A stretch of 64,000 nt of DNA from Armillaria gallica (lineage: Eukaryota > Basidiomycota > Agaricomycetes > Agaricales > Physalacriaceae). Both the position numbers and the translations under genes were made by a program. The notes below the pieces were generated by a model, which was given only the letters and a program-made list of their open reading frames with translations, was not told where the DNA came from and ran no database searches. Shown piece after piece: positions 33,542 through 44,280 of the stretch. Location of the stretch: assembly GCA_037576215.1 (NCBI GenBank), contig JBANDB010000005.1, forward strand, positions 4,340,001-4,404,000. The letters run 5' to 3'. The stretch's first letter is position 1; every line of letters begins with the position of its first letter.

Positions 33542-35558
33542 ATGTCCAAGAAACGCGTCGCCTACTACTACGATTGTCAGTGCCTCCGAATATTCTTTGT
33601 ATCTCCTTTCTCAATGCTCTGCCAGCCGACGTCGGGGCGTACACCTACGGCCTTGGTCACCCCATGAAGCCCCATCGAATGCGGGTCGCCCACGACCTCA
33701 TTACGGCGTACGAAATGCTGCCCAAGATGCATGTCCTGGTAAGGCAAGCTTGACCTTGGTTTCTGGTTATTTCTTAATCTTGCAGTAGAAACCACCGCGT
33801 GCGTCTCCGGAAGCCATGACCTCTTTTCACACCGATGAATACGTGCACTTTCTTAACCGCGTTACCCCTGAAACGTCCGAAGAACTGACGTACCACGGAA
33901 CACGCTGTGAGCAACCTCAGGCATCTGCATTTCTGCTACTGATGCCTCGGTAGTCCTTGTTGGGGAAGATAATCCGCCATTTGAAGGCGTATTTGAGTTT
34001 TGTTCAATATCGGCCGGAGGTTCCATGGGTACGTTCGATCTCCAATGGATTTCGCCGCCTGACTGTTTTGGTAGCTGCGGCTCGTCGTATCACCTCTGGC
34101 GCTTCCGACATATGCATAAACTGGGCCGGAGGTCTCCACCATGCCAAGAAACGCGAGGCGTCAGGTTTTTGCTACATCAATGATATCGTTCTCGGTATAC
34201 TTGAGCTTTTACGTGCATATCCTCGCGTTCTATATGTGGATATAGACTGCCATCGTAAGTGCTCCTCGTTTACTTCCCGTGTTTTGCGCTTACTTGAATG
34301 ACAGATGTATTGTCTTCCTCTACCTTCTAATCTGCCTTCTGACCGTTTGACTAGGGTGATGGCGTCGAGGAGGCCTTTTACACCACTGATCGCGTAATGA
34401 CTTGCAGTTTTCACAAATACGGCGAGTACTTTCCCGGTACGGGCACTCAAGAGGACAAGGGAAGAGGAAAAGGGAAGGGATATGCTGTCAATGTTCCTTT
34501 GAAGGACGGGATCACAGACGAGTCTTTCCAAAGTATATTTGAACCAGTGCGTTGACTGTCCTTCTGCTTGTCGCCTCATCTAACAGATATTTCCCAGGTC
34601 GTTGACAAAATTCTAGAAGTCTTCCAGCCGAACGCTGTCGTTCTCCAATGTGGCGCAGACTCTCTTTCGGGAGACAAACTCGGTTGCCTGAATCTCACGA
34701 TGCACGGACACGCCCATTGCGTTCAGTACCTACGCAAGAAAAACGTACCTCTAATACTCCTCGGCGGAGGCGGGTACACCGTTAAAAATGTCGCGCGGAC
34801 ATGGACGTATGAAACCGCCTGTGCGCTAGGTATAGAGGACACCATTGACCCCAACCTCCCATGGAATGAATACTTCGAATGGTTCGGTCCTCGTTATCGC
34901 TTGGAGGTCGTAGCCAGCAATATGGAAGACATGAACGTCAAAGACGGGTCTTTGGAGCAAGTCCGGTATGGTTTTTGGTGCTCTTTTGATGCGCCGCCAG
35001 TCTGATGCCATGCCATTTGCAGGATAAACGCGCTCGAACACCTCCGGGAACTTAACAGTGCTCCCTCAGTCGGGATGCACGACGTGCCTAGAGAGAGCTT
35101 GCTCGAGCATCTGGGCTTTGGAAAGGAGAGTGATACCCAGGATAAACTGGATGAACGGCTAGCCCGTAAGTCGCCGCAGTCTTTGATGACTGCTAACCGA
35201 GAACTCACGACGACTCAAAGAACACACGCGATTCGTGTATAAACTGCAAGAATCAGACACGGCTTCGTCCTCATCAGACGACGAGTCGTGGGACTCTGAT
35301 GAATCCGTCGGACGCAGGCGTCATCGTCGTAGGAGGAAACAGCGAATGAGTCTGCTCACGGGGCAGTACTTTGATGTCGCCCATAACCAGCAGTCGCGGA
35401 GGAAGTTCTTCCAGAGTAGGGTGGTGTTTGACGATACGTGGCAGAGGGTGAAGTTGGTGCAGGAGCTTGGGCTGGGATTTGGGGTGAGCGACCTTGCGGG
35501 GCTTATGGAGAGAGGAGGAGGGGATGGAGAGGATGATTGGATAGAGATGGATACGTGA
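33542..35558 (+). CDS. Class I histone deacetylase, Rpd3/Hos2 type (only intact copy)
   Basis: Exons 33542-33575, 33626-33738, 33789-33906, 33954-34028, 34075-34254, a 2-nt exon 34305-34306, 34355-34546, 34598-34965, 35023-35165 and 35221-35558 give 520 residues. Motifs: [32 protein letters not shown] (His135/136), [15 protein letters not shown] (Asp171, His173 zinc ligands), [12 protein letters not shown] (Asp264), [11 protein letters not shown] (Tyr298), [16 protein letters not shown]. The second His of HHGDG is completed by the 2-nt exon. The C-terminal tail is Ser/Asp-rich then basic ([11 protein letters not shown]). It removes acetyl groups from histone tails in co-repressor or Set3-like complexes; the Hos2/HDAC3 subtype is my best guess. 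Degraded copies lie at 16560, 26741, 39403 and 49565. Confidence 0.95.
34305..34306 (+). other. 2-nt microexon (AT) in the HDAC gene
   Basis: Flanked by intron 34255-34304 (GTAAGT...ACAG, 50 nt) and intron 34307-34354 (GTATTG...CTAG, 48 nt). Without it the frame reads CAT CGG TGA; with it CAT CAT GGT GAT GGC, the invariant HHGDG. The 39.6-kb pseudogene keeps the same arrangement (CATC|GTATGT ... GGGCAG|AT|GTATAG ... CTAG|GGTGATGG). Confidence 0.85.
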
Positions 35559-36175
35559 TCCAGTGTGTAGACCTACCCGTGTACTCTGCTTTGTTGTGTG
35601 TATTCTTAATGTCGTGATATTCATTATAGCGTTACATTCTCAAGCGACACGGGGACCAGGAACCAGCATCCATATAATCTCACTTGCTCATCGTTCTCGC
35701 GCGCGCGCGCGATTTAATTTATCAGCTCCCTTGTCATGACACCCCCGCATCAAGCAAACAAAACATAAAGACCGCGAGCAGCGACGTGGGCATCTCATCG
35801 TGTTCTCATTATGGACTATTCCTTATCCTAGGCAAAATGTACGCCCAGTATTTCCTAAATTCTGTTTGACTCATTCCTCTCAAATAAAGACATGGGAAAG
35901 ACGTTGGTCCATGGGACTATATGATAAGCATCGACGACGAGGTTCGGAACAGACAATCCTTTCCCGTATACCACTGATGAGCCTTTACGTGTAGGTCGCT
36001 TTGTTTTGGGAATGTTTCAATTTTATCACCGACACACTTGTTGCTATCAACCCGAGTCCATGTTACTTTCTTCCTTCCGCCATTTTCCCTTATCCTCTCC
36101 TCTCCCATACCAATGCTGTGCCTTCCGACGCCCTGCAGTCATAGGATATGGCCCTGCGACTCTCATTCCTAGCGG
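35559..36175. other. Intergenic between convergent HDAC and HET genes
   Basis: No gene seen. A short alternating CG run (about 35698-35711) is the only notable feature. Confidence 0.5.
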
Positions 36176-37885
36176 TTACCGGATGTCCATGCTCTGTTGC
36201 CTCGAATCTGATTCTGGTCCACCGATATGCAGTGTATACTCCTGCCATCTTTCAACCCAAAACTCCAGCTTACCACTCAGTTCGAAGAACGACTCTACAT
36301 GGAACCTGTTAGGTGCATGCTCCTTGATCAACAAAGTCCCAATGTGACGTGGTCCATTCCAAAATCCTTCATGGGAAAACTCGTTAAACCACCCCAGCAG
36401 AACAGCGAATGCCCTCGGAGAAATCTCGTCTGAATCACCTGAATTTCTGTAGAACTTCCAACCTGTGCCGTTTATGAGGCAGAACTGCGGCGGCTCGGCC
36501 AACCGGGGCCGGGCCAAGTCGTCGAAATCCTGCCAGTGATTCTGGTGGAGCTCCTCGATGTTCAATACAGGGTAAATGCGAAGCGCCTTTCTTGAAACTG
36601 TGAGGTACCCAGCATCGTCCATGCTTCCCATCGGCAGCTTCAATCCTCGTGTGTCCAGTATGGTTCTGTTATGTGACCGCCTCTTCTGCTCGTTGGCTGC
36701 CTGAGAATTAAATTCGAACAACACCTGCCCCTGTACATTCGTGCGTGGAAAGACAGGGAATGTAGAGAGCCTAGGGTTCACTGGCAGATAGGGCGCGGCC
36801 CCAAGCCAGCTCGCTCGGCCACCGCGGCGCAAAATTGCCTGCATGAGTGCAATCGTAGCACCAAGCCGGTCATCCTTGCCAAATCTGCGCGTGTCGAGCG
36901 TGACACCAAAGAGACCCATGATGCTGAACACCATGTCGACGGGGCGCTTTGACGTGCGAAACAGTGCGCTGCGCCAGATGGCGGGAGCTCGGTCGTCAAA
37001 GTCGACGCGTTTATCTAGCGCATTCTTAAGCATAAAAATGACGAGAACCGTTGTCTGCTCTGGTATAACGTTTGAAGAGAGATTGTACGGAGGGCCGAAG
37101 AGCTCTGTTCGGAATGTGGTATGGGATCCGCTAGCCGATGGGAAGAAGGTCACCGGTTCAGAGCCATATAGAGTGAACACGTTGGAAAGCAGTGTCATGG
37201 CAGACTCGCCTGGGATAAGTTGTATGATGTCGCCCCGAACACCAGGGTCACGGTAGTACATCCCAGAACCCCACTTCCACGAGTAAAGGACCTCGACACG
37301 CGGAGGGGCTAACGTCTCTTGCAACGTCCACCCGCGATTTATCCACGTTGTGTGCTCATCTAAGCGCACAAGCCGCTGGACACCGCCAGGGAGAACGATA
37401 CATAGAGCGCAGCGTTTATAGATATTGAACATCTGGCTGATCTGCCAGTGTTTGTCCTCTTTGCTAGTCTGCATAATGCACAGCCGGTCTAGCCAGATAC
37501 ATTTTGCCCCTTCCCGAAGGGCAGCGGTGCAGGCATGTACCAGAACGTCCACGCCAATGGGATCGCCATCCTCTGCTCCGGCGGCGGAGAACCTGGGACC
37601 CACAGTCGATTCATCAATGCTATTTCCGCGCCAAATATACGAGATGGCTGCATAGGTACATTCAGTGACAGGGAAATCTGGGAACTCGCGGATGGAAAGA
37701 GTGTTATCATGGATGTATTGGGTACAATCGATGAGACGGAATCTACCAGCTGTAGCAACAGATGTTATATCCAACACAGAAAGTGTTCCCGAGCGAGCAA
37801 GGGATTCTAGGGAGATCTGGAAGATGATCGTGGACATTCTGGTATGAGGAAGTATATTGTGCTGTGGAAAACCAAATACAGCCAC
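36176..37885 (-). CDS. HET-domain protein, intact, intronless
   Basis: One 569-codon frame. The likely start is Met at 37885 or Met17 at 37837 (MSTIIFQISLESLARSG), the latter matching the decayed copy at 2984. HET core: RLIDCTQYIHDNTLSIREF, TYAAISYIWRGNSI, HACTAALREGAKCIWLDRLC, IMQTSKEDKHWQISQMFNIY, CALCIVLPGGVQRLV and WINRGWTLQETLAPPRVEVL. The C-terminal half has PVDMVFSIMGLFGVTLDTRR and WQDFDDLARPRLAEPPQFCL, then a region ending near FHVESFFELSGKLEFWVERW. HET domains occur in fungal allorecognition proteins that trigger cell death on fusion of unlike individuals; many family members have unproven roles. It is convergent with the HDAC gene. Confidence 0.87.
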   Translation of the reverse strand: MAVFGFPQHNILPHTRMSTIIFQISLESLARSGTLSVLDITSVATAGRFRLIDCTQYIHDNTLSIREFPDFPVTECTYAAISYIWRGNSIDESTVGPRFSAAGAEDGDPIGVDVLVHACTAALREGAKCIWLDRLCIMQTSKEDKHWQISQMFNIYKRCALCIVLPGGVQRLVRLDEHTTWINRGWTLQETLAPPRVEVLYSWKWGSGMYYRDPGVRGDIIQLIPGESAMTLLSNVFTLYGSEPVTFFPSASGSHTTFRTELFGPPYNLSSNVIPEQTTVLVIFMLKNALDKRVDFDDRAPAIWRSALFRTSKRPVDMVFSIMGLFGVTLDTRRFGKDDRLGATIALMQAILRRGGRASWLGAAPYLPVNPRLSTFPVFPRTNVQGQVLFEFNSQAANEQKRRSHNRTILDTRGLKLPMGSMDDAGYLTVSRKALRIYPVLNIEELHQNHWQDFDDLARPRLAEPPQFCLINGTGWKFYRNSGDSDEISPRAFAVLLGWFNEFSHEGFWNGPRHIGTLLIKEHAPNRFHVESFFELSGKLEFWVERWQEYTLHIGGPESDSRQQSMDIR

Positions 37886-38204
37886 TAGATCAGAGCACGC
37901 ACGACCTCAAGGCATCACAGATTGTAATACACCATGCTATTCATTCTATCCGTACTACAGTTACTCAACCCTGATCAAAGACCTACTGATCTCTGCCGAA
38001 AGCTTGAGCGCCTCGTCCCTGTTACCTATACGTTCGCGGACTCTTTGGTTAATTACTGGCTCGCGTTCCCTTTGGACAGTAGTCACCTCAATGCGCTGTA
38101 GATGAGTAGAATATTTCACTGCTTCGCTATCTTTACTACATATACCTAGACTAGGTTATGGCGCTGCTAGTGGGGTTTGAACTGACCACTTTCACTCTTC
38201 TCAC

Positions 38205-38853
38205 CGTCATCCATCATCGTAGGAACGCCCACTCCACCACCGTCGACAGAGACATTCCCAGAACGCGCCGAGACCGTTCAGCCGACTGGGACGGCCATCG
38301 CAGTCCATGATTGTCCTGCATCGTACTGAATCTCGCAGGTCGGCGTTCCGGGAGTGTTTACTGGAACATGCAACACACAGGTCCCAGAATACATCAACAG
38401 CTACGAGGCGTTCAAGGCCAAGCGCGTGACTGGGATATACGTCGTTACCATCAATGAGCAGTTCGTCATGAAATCTGTCTGCTGTTTGATATATGCGCTA
38501 GTGCTGACCGGTAGGTATCATCTAGTGCGTGGAAAGAGAAACTGCAACGGTACCCTACGTCTTACCCGCTGCCAATCACGAATGAGTCTGACTGCTGCTC
38601 GCCAGCTATCCATTTCCTAGCGGACGACCAAGGCGAGTTTGCTGGAGCCACGGAGTTGATATTCGATGCTACACCACTGTTGGGAGGTCCTGGTTCAAAG
38701 GTATGAGCAACCCTTCATTCCATTCTAAAGTGACATTGCCCATAGCGCTATGTGATGATTGTGAAAAACCACGAGGTCGCGTCGGCTGCAGTCGAGGAGG
38801 ATCCAGGCAAGGTTATGATTACAGATGCAAAGACGATATTGGAGCAGTTGTAG
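38205..38853 (+). pseudogene. Peroxiredoxin copy (module copy 4), dead
   Basis: The start is lost: exon 1 remains as scraps (CATCCATCATCG, then ERAETVQPTGTAIA). Exon 2 is well kept with the peroxidatic motif VGVPGVFTGTCNTQVPEY and EAFKAKRVTGIYVVTINEQF, but its donor GT is changed (ATGAA|ATCTG). Exon 3 is scrambled, and exons 4-5 follow (FLADDQGEFAGATELIFDAT, ILEQL, TAG 38851-38853). Confidence 0.8.
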
Positions 38854-38872
38854 ACGGTACATACGCACCGGA

Positions 38873-39149
38873 AAACAGCAGTTCTGTACCCAACAGCGTC
38901 TCGTGCCGACCCTTGAGCACAGTCCCAGCCAGCTGTAGAAAATGGCGTCGGGGTATCCAGGCCTTAGAATAGAATTAACCGAGCAGAGAAAGTACTGACA
39001 ACCAAATGGTAGCTGTCGCAGCTCGGGATGAGAGCCGGCTCGACGTTTCTCAGTTCGAGGGTAACGTAGAATATCTCTTCTTCTTCTTCCTCGTAGTCGT
39101 CGTCTGGTCCGAATTGGGTGACTTGGTGGTAGCCGGGGCAAAGCGACAT
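38873..39149 (-). pseudogene. TFIIIC subunit 6-like gene, truncated (module copy 4)
   Basis: Exon 1 is intact (MSLCPGYHQVTQFGPDDDYE ... PSCDSYHLV). Exon 2 carries an extra T (CCATTTTCTACAG against CCATTTCTACAG), shifting the frame. Exon 3 is absent: at about 38862 the peroxiredoxin 3' end is joined directly to intron 2 of this gene, so a deletion removed the convergent ends of both genes. Confidence 0.8.
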
Positions 39150-39199
39150 CGCGGGAAGAGAGAAGGCGTATGCCAAATAAGGCACCCTCTTCCTGATCA

Positions 39200-39402
39200 C
39201 GACAACCATGACTGCCAGAATTGCCTACCGCACTCGCTACCACGCACTTGATCCCCAGGATGGCAGACTCCTTTGCGCCTCTCGATGGCGTGCCAAAATT
39301 TGAAGGCAGCCTTCCCGTTGATCAACGACGGCAGATCTATAATGACTGCGGGGTCTTCCATGGCATCAGCTGCCCTTCTCGCTCGTGGCACTACCACTGA
39401 TG
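39200..39402. other. Remnant between TFIIIC6 and HDAC pseudogenes
   Basis: Shared with 17620-17800, 27650-27900 and 49390-49560. Here the plus strand reads MADSFAPLDGVPKFEGSLPV, then DQRRQIYNDCGVFHG, which looks like a piece of a real protein. Only this copy keeps that text; I do not recognise it. Confidence 0.35.
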
Positions 39403-40935
39403 CCTTGTTGAGGCAGACAATCCGCCATTTGAAGGCGTATTCGAGTTTTGTTCAATATCAGCGGGAGGTTCTATGGGGACGTCCAATCTTCAATAACCTG
39501 ACTGGTAGCTGCGGCCCATCGTATCGCTTCCGACATATGCATAAACTAGGCCAGAGGTCTTCACCATGCCATGAAACGCGAGGCATCTGGTTATTGCTAT
39601 AACGTTCTCGGTATACTGAGTTTTACGTGCATATCCTCGCGTTCTATATAGACTGCCATCGTATGTTCTTCTCGTTTACTTTTCGTGTTTTGCGCTTACT
39701 TGAACGGGCAGATGTATAGTCTTCGTCTGCCTTCTAATCTGCCTTCTGATCGTTTGACTAGGGTGATGGCGTCGAGGAGGCTTTTTACACCACTGATCGT
39801 GTCATGACTTGTAGTTTTCACAAGTACGGCGAATACTTTCCCGGTACAGGCACTCAAGAGAGTAAAGGAATGGGAAAAGGGAAGGGATATGCCGTCAATG
39901 TCCCTTTGAAGGACGGGATTACATTCCAAAGTATCTTTGAACCAGTGCGTTGACTGTTCTTCTGCTTGTCGCGCCATCTAACATAATTCACCAGGTCGTT
40001 GACAAAATACTTGAAGTCTTCCGGCCAAACGCCGTCGTTCTCCAATGTGGTGCAGACTCTCTTTCGGGAGACAAACTTGGTTGCTTAAATCTCACGATGC
40101 ACGGACGCGCCCATTGCGTTCAGTACCTACGCAAGAAAAACGTACCTCTAATACTCCTCGGCGGAGGCGGGTACACCGTTAAGAACGTTGCGCGGACGTG
40201 GACGTATGAAACAGCCTGTGCGCTGGGCATAGAGAACACCATCGACCCCAGCCTTCCCTGGAATGAATAGTTTGAATGGTTCGGTCCTCGTTATCACTTG
40301 GAGGTTGTAGCTAGCAATATGGAAGACATGAACATCAAAGATGGGTCTTTAGAGCAAGTCCGGTATGCTTTTCTGTGCTCTTTTGATACGCCGCCAGTCT
40401 GATGTTATTTGCAGGATAAACACGCTCGAACACCTCCGGGAACTTAACAGTGCTCCTTCCGTCGGGATGCACGATGTGCCTAGAGAGAGCCTTTGGTAAA
40501 GAGAGTGATACCCAGGACAAACTGGATGAACGGCTAGCTCGTAAGTCGCCCGTCTTTCTTTATGAACTGCCAACCCGAGACTCACGACTCCCCCAAGAAC
40601 ACACGCGGTTCGTGTATAAACTACAAGAATCGGACACGGCGTCGTCCGATGAGGACGACGAGTCGTGGGACTCTGATGAATCCGTCGGACGAAGGCGTCA
40701 TCGTCGTCGCCGGAACCAGCGAATGAGCCTGCTCACGGGGCAGTACTTAGGTGTCGCGCATAATCAGCAATCACGGAGGAAGTTCTTCCAGAGCAGGGTG
40801 GTGTTTGATGATACGTGGCAGAGGGTGAAGTTGGTGCAGGAGCTGGGGCTGGGATTTGGGGTGAGTGACCTTGCGGAGCTTATGAAGAGGGGGGGAGGGG
40901 ATGGGGAGGATGATTGGATAGAGATGGATACGTGA
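39403..40935 (+). pseudogene. Class I histone deacetylase, second-best copy (module copy 4), dead
   Basis: Follows the intact HDAC from exon 4 ([18 protein letters not shown]) to the end ([11 protein letters not shown] 40933-40935). Exons 1-3 are missing. The donor after exon 4 is lost, about 40 bases of exon 5 (the SGFCYIND part) are deleted, TAC is TAG in PWNE(Y)FEWFG near 40268, and LLEHLG is deleted near 40492. The C-terminal exon is open and closely similar, including the basic and acidic tail. The last long frame alone could encode only a C-terminal piece. Confidence 0.88.
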
Positions 40936-41080
40936 TCCGGTGTGTAAACCTCCTTTTGTACTTTGCTTTGTTGTGTGTTGTTAATGTAGTGATATTCACT
41001 ATAGCGTAATTTGCATCCCGTCTTGAGCGCGACTGCGGTACAATTGATGAACTAGACATTTTGTGCAGAACGGCAACGTT

Positions 41081-41275
41081 TTATTTTGTTTGAGGTAACG
41101 AGGAACAAAGGCAAGCTACTACTCTATCGATCTGCCTTGAAACCTCCGGACCTCTCAAGTACGAGGATGTATGGGCCACCACTTCGCTCATCTTCCACTC
41201 ATCCAAAAAAAACTCCTTCGGCGCCATGGAGAACGTTGAACCTGAAATATGTATCGTCACCATATTCCCTGACAA
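41081..41275 (-). pseudogene. Patatin-like gene, 3' scrap (module copy 4)
   Basis: FLDEWKMSEVVAHTSSYLRG, PEVSRQIDRVVACLCSSLPQ matches the C-terminus of the 50680-51873 copy. Upstream text (TIHISGSTF) is degraded. Convergent with the HDAC remnant, same spacing as in module copy 6. Confidence 0.7.
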
Positions 41276-41399
41276 GTTTGTCCGTTACGCTTTCACAGCC
41301 GGTCGTGATTTGCCATGCTTTTACTTACTAGGTAGTAAGACATTTTCCATCGCGATCTAAGTTGATCAGAAAATAAGTACGGTTATGGGGGGTTGATAT

Positions 41400-41991
41400 T
41401 CAACCCCAATTTTGGTACATCCAATTTACGGCAATCTTTCCCTGTCGAAAAGCCCTCGACGATCAGCTTCAGCCTCCCTTCAAGCATCCTGATTTTCTTC
41501 GTTCACCTCATCTGATAGCAAATAAGGGCAATATAAGAGAAATAATTCAGTAACGTACCTTCATCCGGCAGCACAATTCGCTTGAAAGCCCGCACATCAG
41601 GAAATGGATACTCCTCCGAGTACAGACCACCGTACCTCACATTTCATACCCCAGAACGCGCAACAGCTCAGCAACAAAATCGTCCACAGTCGACTCTTCC
41701 CCTTCCACGATGTCTCCAAGCGCTTGAGAAGTGAGCTCGATGCGGCATCGAGTCTGCCGATTCCGGACTCGTGCTGAAGAAAGTCTGCAGGACCTTGATA
41801 AGCGGGAAGGGGTCCTCCAATTGAAAGTATTCTCGTTCGGCCTCGTTCTGCTCCCCAACAACGATGTTATATGCCTCCAAGTCGTTCATCGTCCACTGGC
41901 TACCGGGTCTTGCACTTCTGATGATGTTGGCCATGATTACAGCTCTAGTTGATCGACTGACATCGTGGACTGGCTCGAGTCTACGAGTCAA
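41400..41991 (-). pseudogene. Remnant of an Agaricomycete repeated protein family of unknown function
   Basis: Minus-strand pieces STRAVIMANIIRSARPGSQW, TMNDLEAYNIVVGEQNEAE, then in another frame ESTVDDFVAELLRVLGYE, then VVCTRRSIHFLMCGLSSE, then AKLIVEGF-like text near 41440. I recognise this order (PWTMNDLEAYNI ... VDDFA.KLL..LGY ... RTR..I.F..CG) from lineage-expanded mushroom proteins, some of which are thought to have a nuclease-like fold; I cannot confirm that here. Frames change at least twice. Confidence 0.5.
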
Positions 41992-42092
41992 GCAAGTCCC
42001 GAATTTGAGTTTGATTTCCCGGCGTGGGACCCTCTTGTTCCATCATTCAGTTGTACGTAAGTCTTTTTCCGCTTTTTTGTTACCACACACTG

Positions 42093-43686
42093 ATGGATGC
42101 CAACCTAGCTGAAAACATTGCCACAGATATTCTCTTCAACACTGATCTTCTGGCTATAATATGCCAAGATCTCTGGGACACTGTGAAGAGGGATGGTTGT
42201 CCGGTATCCCCCAGCGGCAATCGCGTCCACCCCCTCGTATCTCTCGCTTTGACGTGTAAAGCAGTGTCATCGCTCGCGCTCGACACGCTATGGGGAGATA
42301 CCCAAGCCTACAGGTTTCAACCGGTCCTACGCATTTTTCCGTCTGCATCTTCTGGGAATCTGCAGGTCCGCAATCGTTCTGGAGTTCAGTCTGGTTCTTA
42401 TTTTTTTCTCCCTATAGGTACTGCCGGAAGATATTCCTGACCAGACCTGGGCCCGTTTCCGACAGTATGCAAATCGCGTTCGAAGCATTACTTTTGATCC
42501 CACCAGCTGTGCCCGTTTCTCTTCCACTGTCTTTCTTCGTCTCGCCGAGTATCAGAGTCCCATCTTTCCCAAGCTACAGTGTTTGAGAAGTGATGTGTCC
42601 TTTGCGGCCTCTCCTTCCATCCTTCTCTTCCTCCCCGCAAAAACGCTGAAAGAAATACAGTTGACGTTCAGCCGTTCGACGGATCTCACCACGTCATCAG
42701 CGTGTATTCGGGCCATCAAATGGCAGGTCCCTGCCTTGCAAACACTCCACGTCTGTTGTCCAGAGTTTGACAATGGCCAGTATAGCGCTACTCCGTTCAC
42801 CGGTCTATGCTCCATTGCCAATCTCGCAGGCTTCAAAAATCTCCGCTCTTTGACTATCAAATCCCACTTGGTAGACTATGATTCCATCATGCAGCTCTCC
42901 ACATTCGCTAACCTCGAAGACCTTTGTGTCAAAACAATGTCCAACGTACCTAGCGACAATCGTCAAACCCAGGATGGCTTCCCTTCCCTCAAATCTCTCC
43001 ATATCAGCGCCAAGGCATCGGAGATGCCGCGTATTCTCCGGCTTGTCCATCAAGGTACACTGGAGACGCTCACCTTTGTTGATACCTCCAACGAGGGATT
43101 CCGCACCAACTCAGAGTTCATGATGGACTTTCACCGCGAACTAGTAGCGCGCTTCCCGCTTCGCAATCTCTCCCTGACCTACCGAGCAGGACAGCTCGAT
43201 AAAGCACTCTGGGCCTCCTCGAGAGCAGTGTTCGAACCGCTGTGCGAACTGCCCAAATTGCGCTCCATCCATTTTGTGGGCGAGCTGGCAGTAGATGACG
43301 AGACTATCAAGACCTCTCTCGCGCTGTCATGGCCTCATATCGAGTCGATCTCGATCCCTCAGCTGTCAGGAGACACTCCTACATGTGCGGTGCTGTCAGT
43401 TTTGGCCAAGTGTTGTCCAAGGCTTGTGTCTCTGGCCATGCCTATCGGGTTTCCCGATAACGGGGTGCTATCTGCGGTAGAGGTGCTTTCACATCGGTTA
43501 CAGATATTGAAGTCGGCAAATACGACAGCCAAAAAGCCGTCTCTCATCGCAAGGTTCCTGGATAGGATCTTCCCGTTTTTGGTGCGCGTTGAGGGAGGGT
43601 CGGGTTGGAATGAGGTTGATTCGACCCTTCGAGATGTGTGTCAGCCCATTCGATGGGACCAACATCAGAGGGAGCGGGGGCAGTGA
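42093..43686 (+). CDS. F-box/LRR-like protein, intact
   Basis: Exons 42093-42365 and 42418-43686 give 513 residues. The N-terminus has an F-box-like LLAIICQDLWDTV ... HPLVSLALTCKAVSSLALDT, LWGD, with the leucine and Cys-Lys-x-hydrophobic spacing usual in Agaricomycete F-box proteins. From ~residue 150 leucine-rich units follow (FPKLQCLRSDVSF, TLKEIQLTF, VPALQTLHVCCPEF, LAGFKNLRSLTIKS, FANLEDLCVKTMS, FPSLKSLHISA, LPKLRSIHFVGEL, WPHIESISIP). Such proteins are presumed SCF ubiquitin-ligase adaptors with the LRRs choosing the substrate. No sign of decay, and base composition is like its neighbours. Confidence 0.83.
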
Positions 43687-43869
43687 TGATACTTATAATA
43701 TCCAATCAGTACAGGAAGCAGTCTGACTGCACGAAAAGATCATATTTCATATAGTTATCAGAAAGCACCTATAGTATATAGCCCCAAAGTGACCAATGCT
43801 CTTCATTGGGAGGGTTCCGTTCCAAATTGTCAACAGCGCGAGCTCGAATATCCGCTTCCATTCCAATTA

Positions 43870-44246
43870 CATGAAGTCAGTTTGCTGTTTGATATACGCG
43901 CCAGTTCTGATCGGTGTCATCTAGCACTTGGAAAGAGAAATTGGCACCCAACGGCACTCGTATGTCTTACCCTGTTGCCAATCACGAGTCTGACTGTTGC
44001 TCGACCGCTATCTATTTCCTAGCAGACGACCAAGACGAGTTTGCGGGTTTGATTTTCGATGCTACACCGCTGTTGGGAGGTCCTCGTTCAAGGGTATGAG
44101 CAACCCTTCATTCCATTCTAAACTGACATTGCCCATAGCGCTATGTGACGATTGTAAAGAACCACGAGGTCGCGTCGGTTGCGGTCGAGGAAGATCCAGG
44201 CAAGGTCACGATTACAGACGCAAAGACGATACTGGCGCAGTTGTAG
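43870..44246 (+). pseudogene. Peroxiredoxin 3' half (module copy 5)
   Basis: Begins at the last bases of exon 2 and keeps exon 3 (TWKEKLAPNGT), exon 4 (YFLADDQDEFAGLIFDATPL, LGGPRS) and exon 5 (ILAQL, TAG 44244-44246). Exons 1-2 with the active site are absent, the acceptor before exon 4 is mutated (CGCCAG to CGACCG), and four codons of exon 4 are deleted. Confidence 0.8.
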
Positions 44247-44280
44247 ACGGTAAAAGTAGGAATTAAAGTGTACGATAGCA

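Noticed and set aside
34172..34579. 135-codon minus frame over the HDAC
   Set aside because: Antisense shadow; it recurs only because the HDAC is duplicated.
35698..35711. Alternating CG run as possible Z-DNA or regulatory site
   Set aside because: Too short to mean more than a simple repeat between convergent genes.
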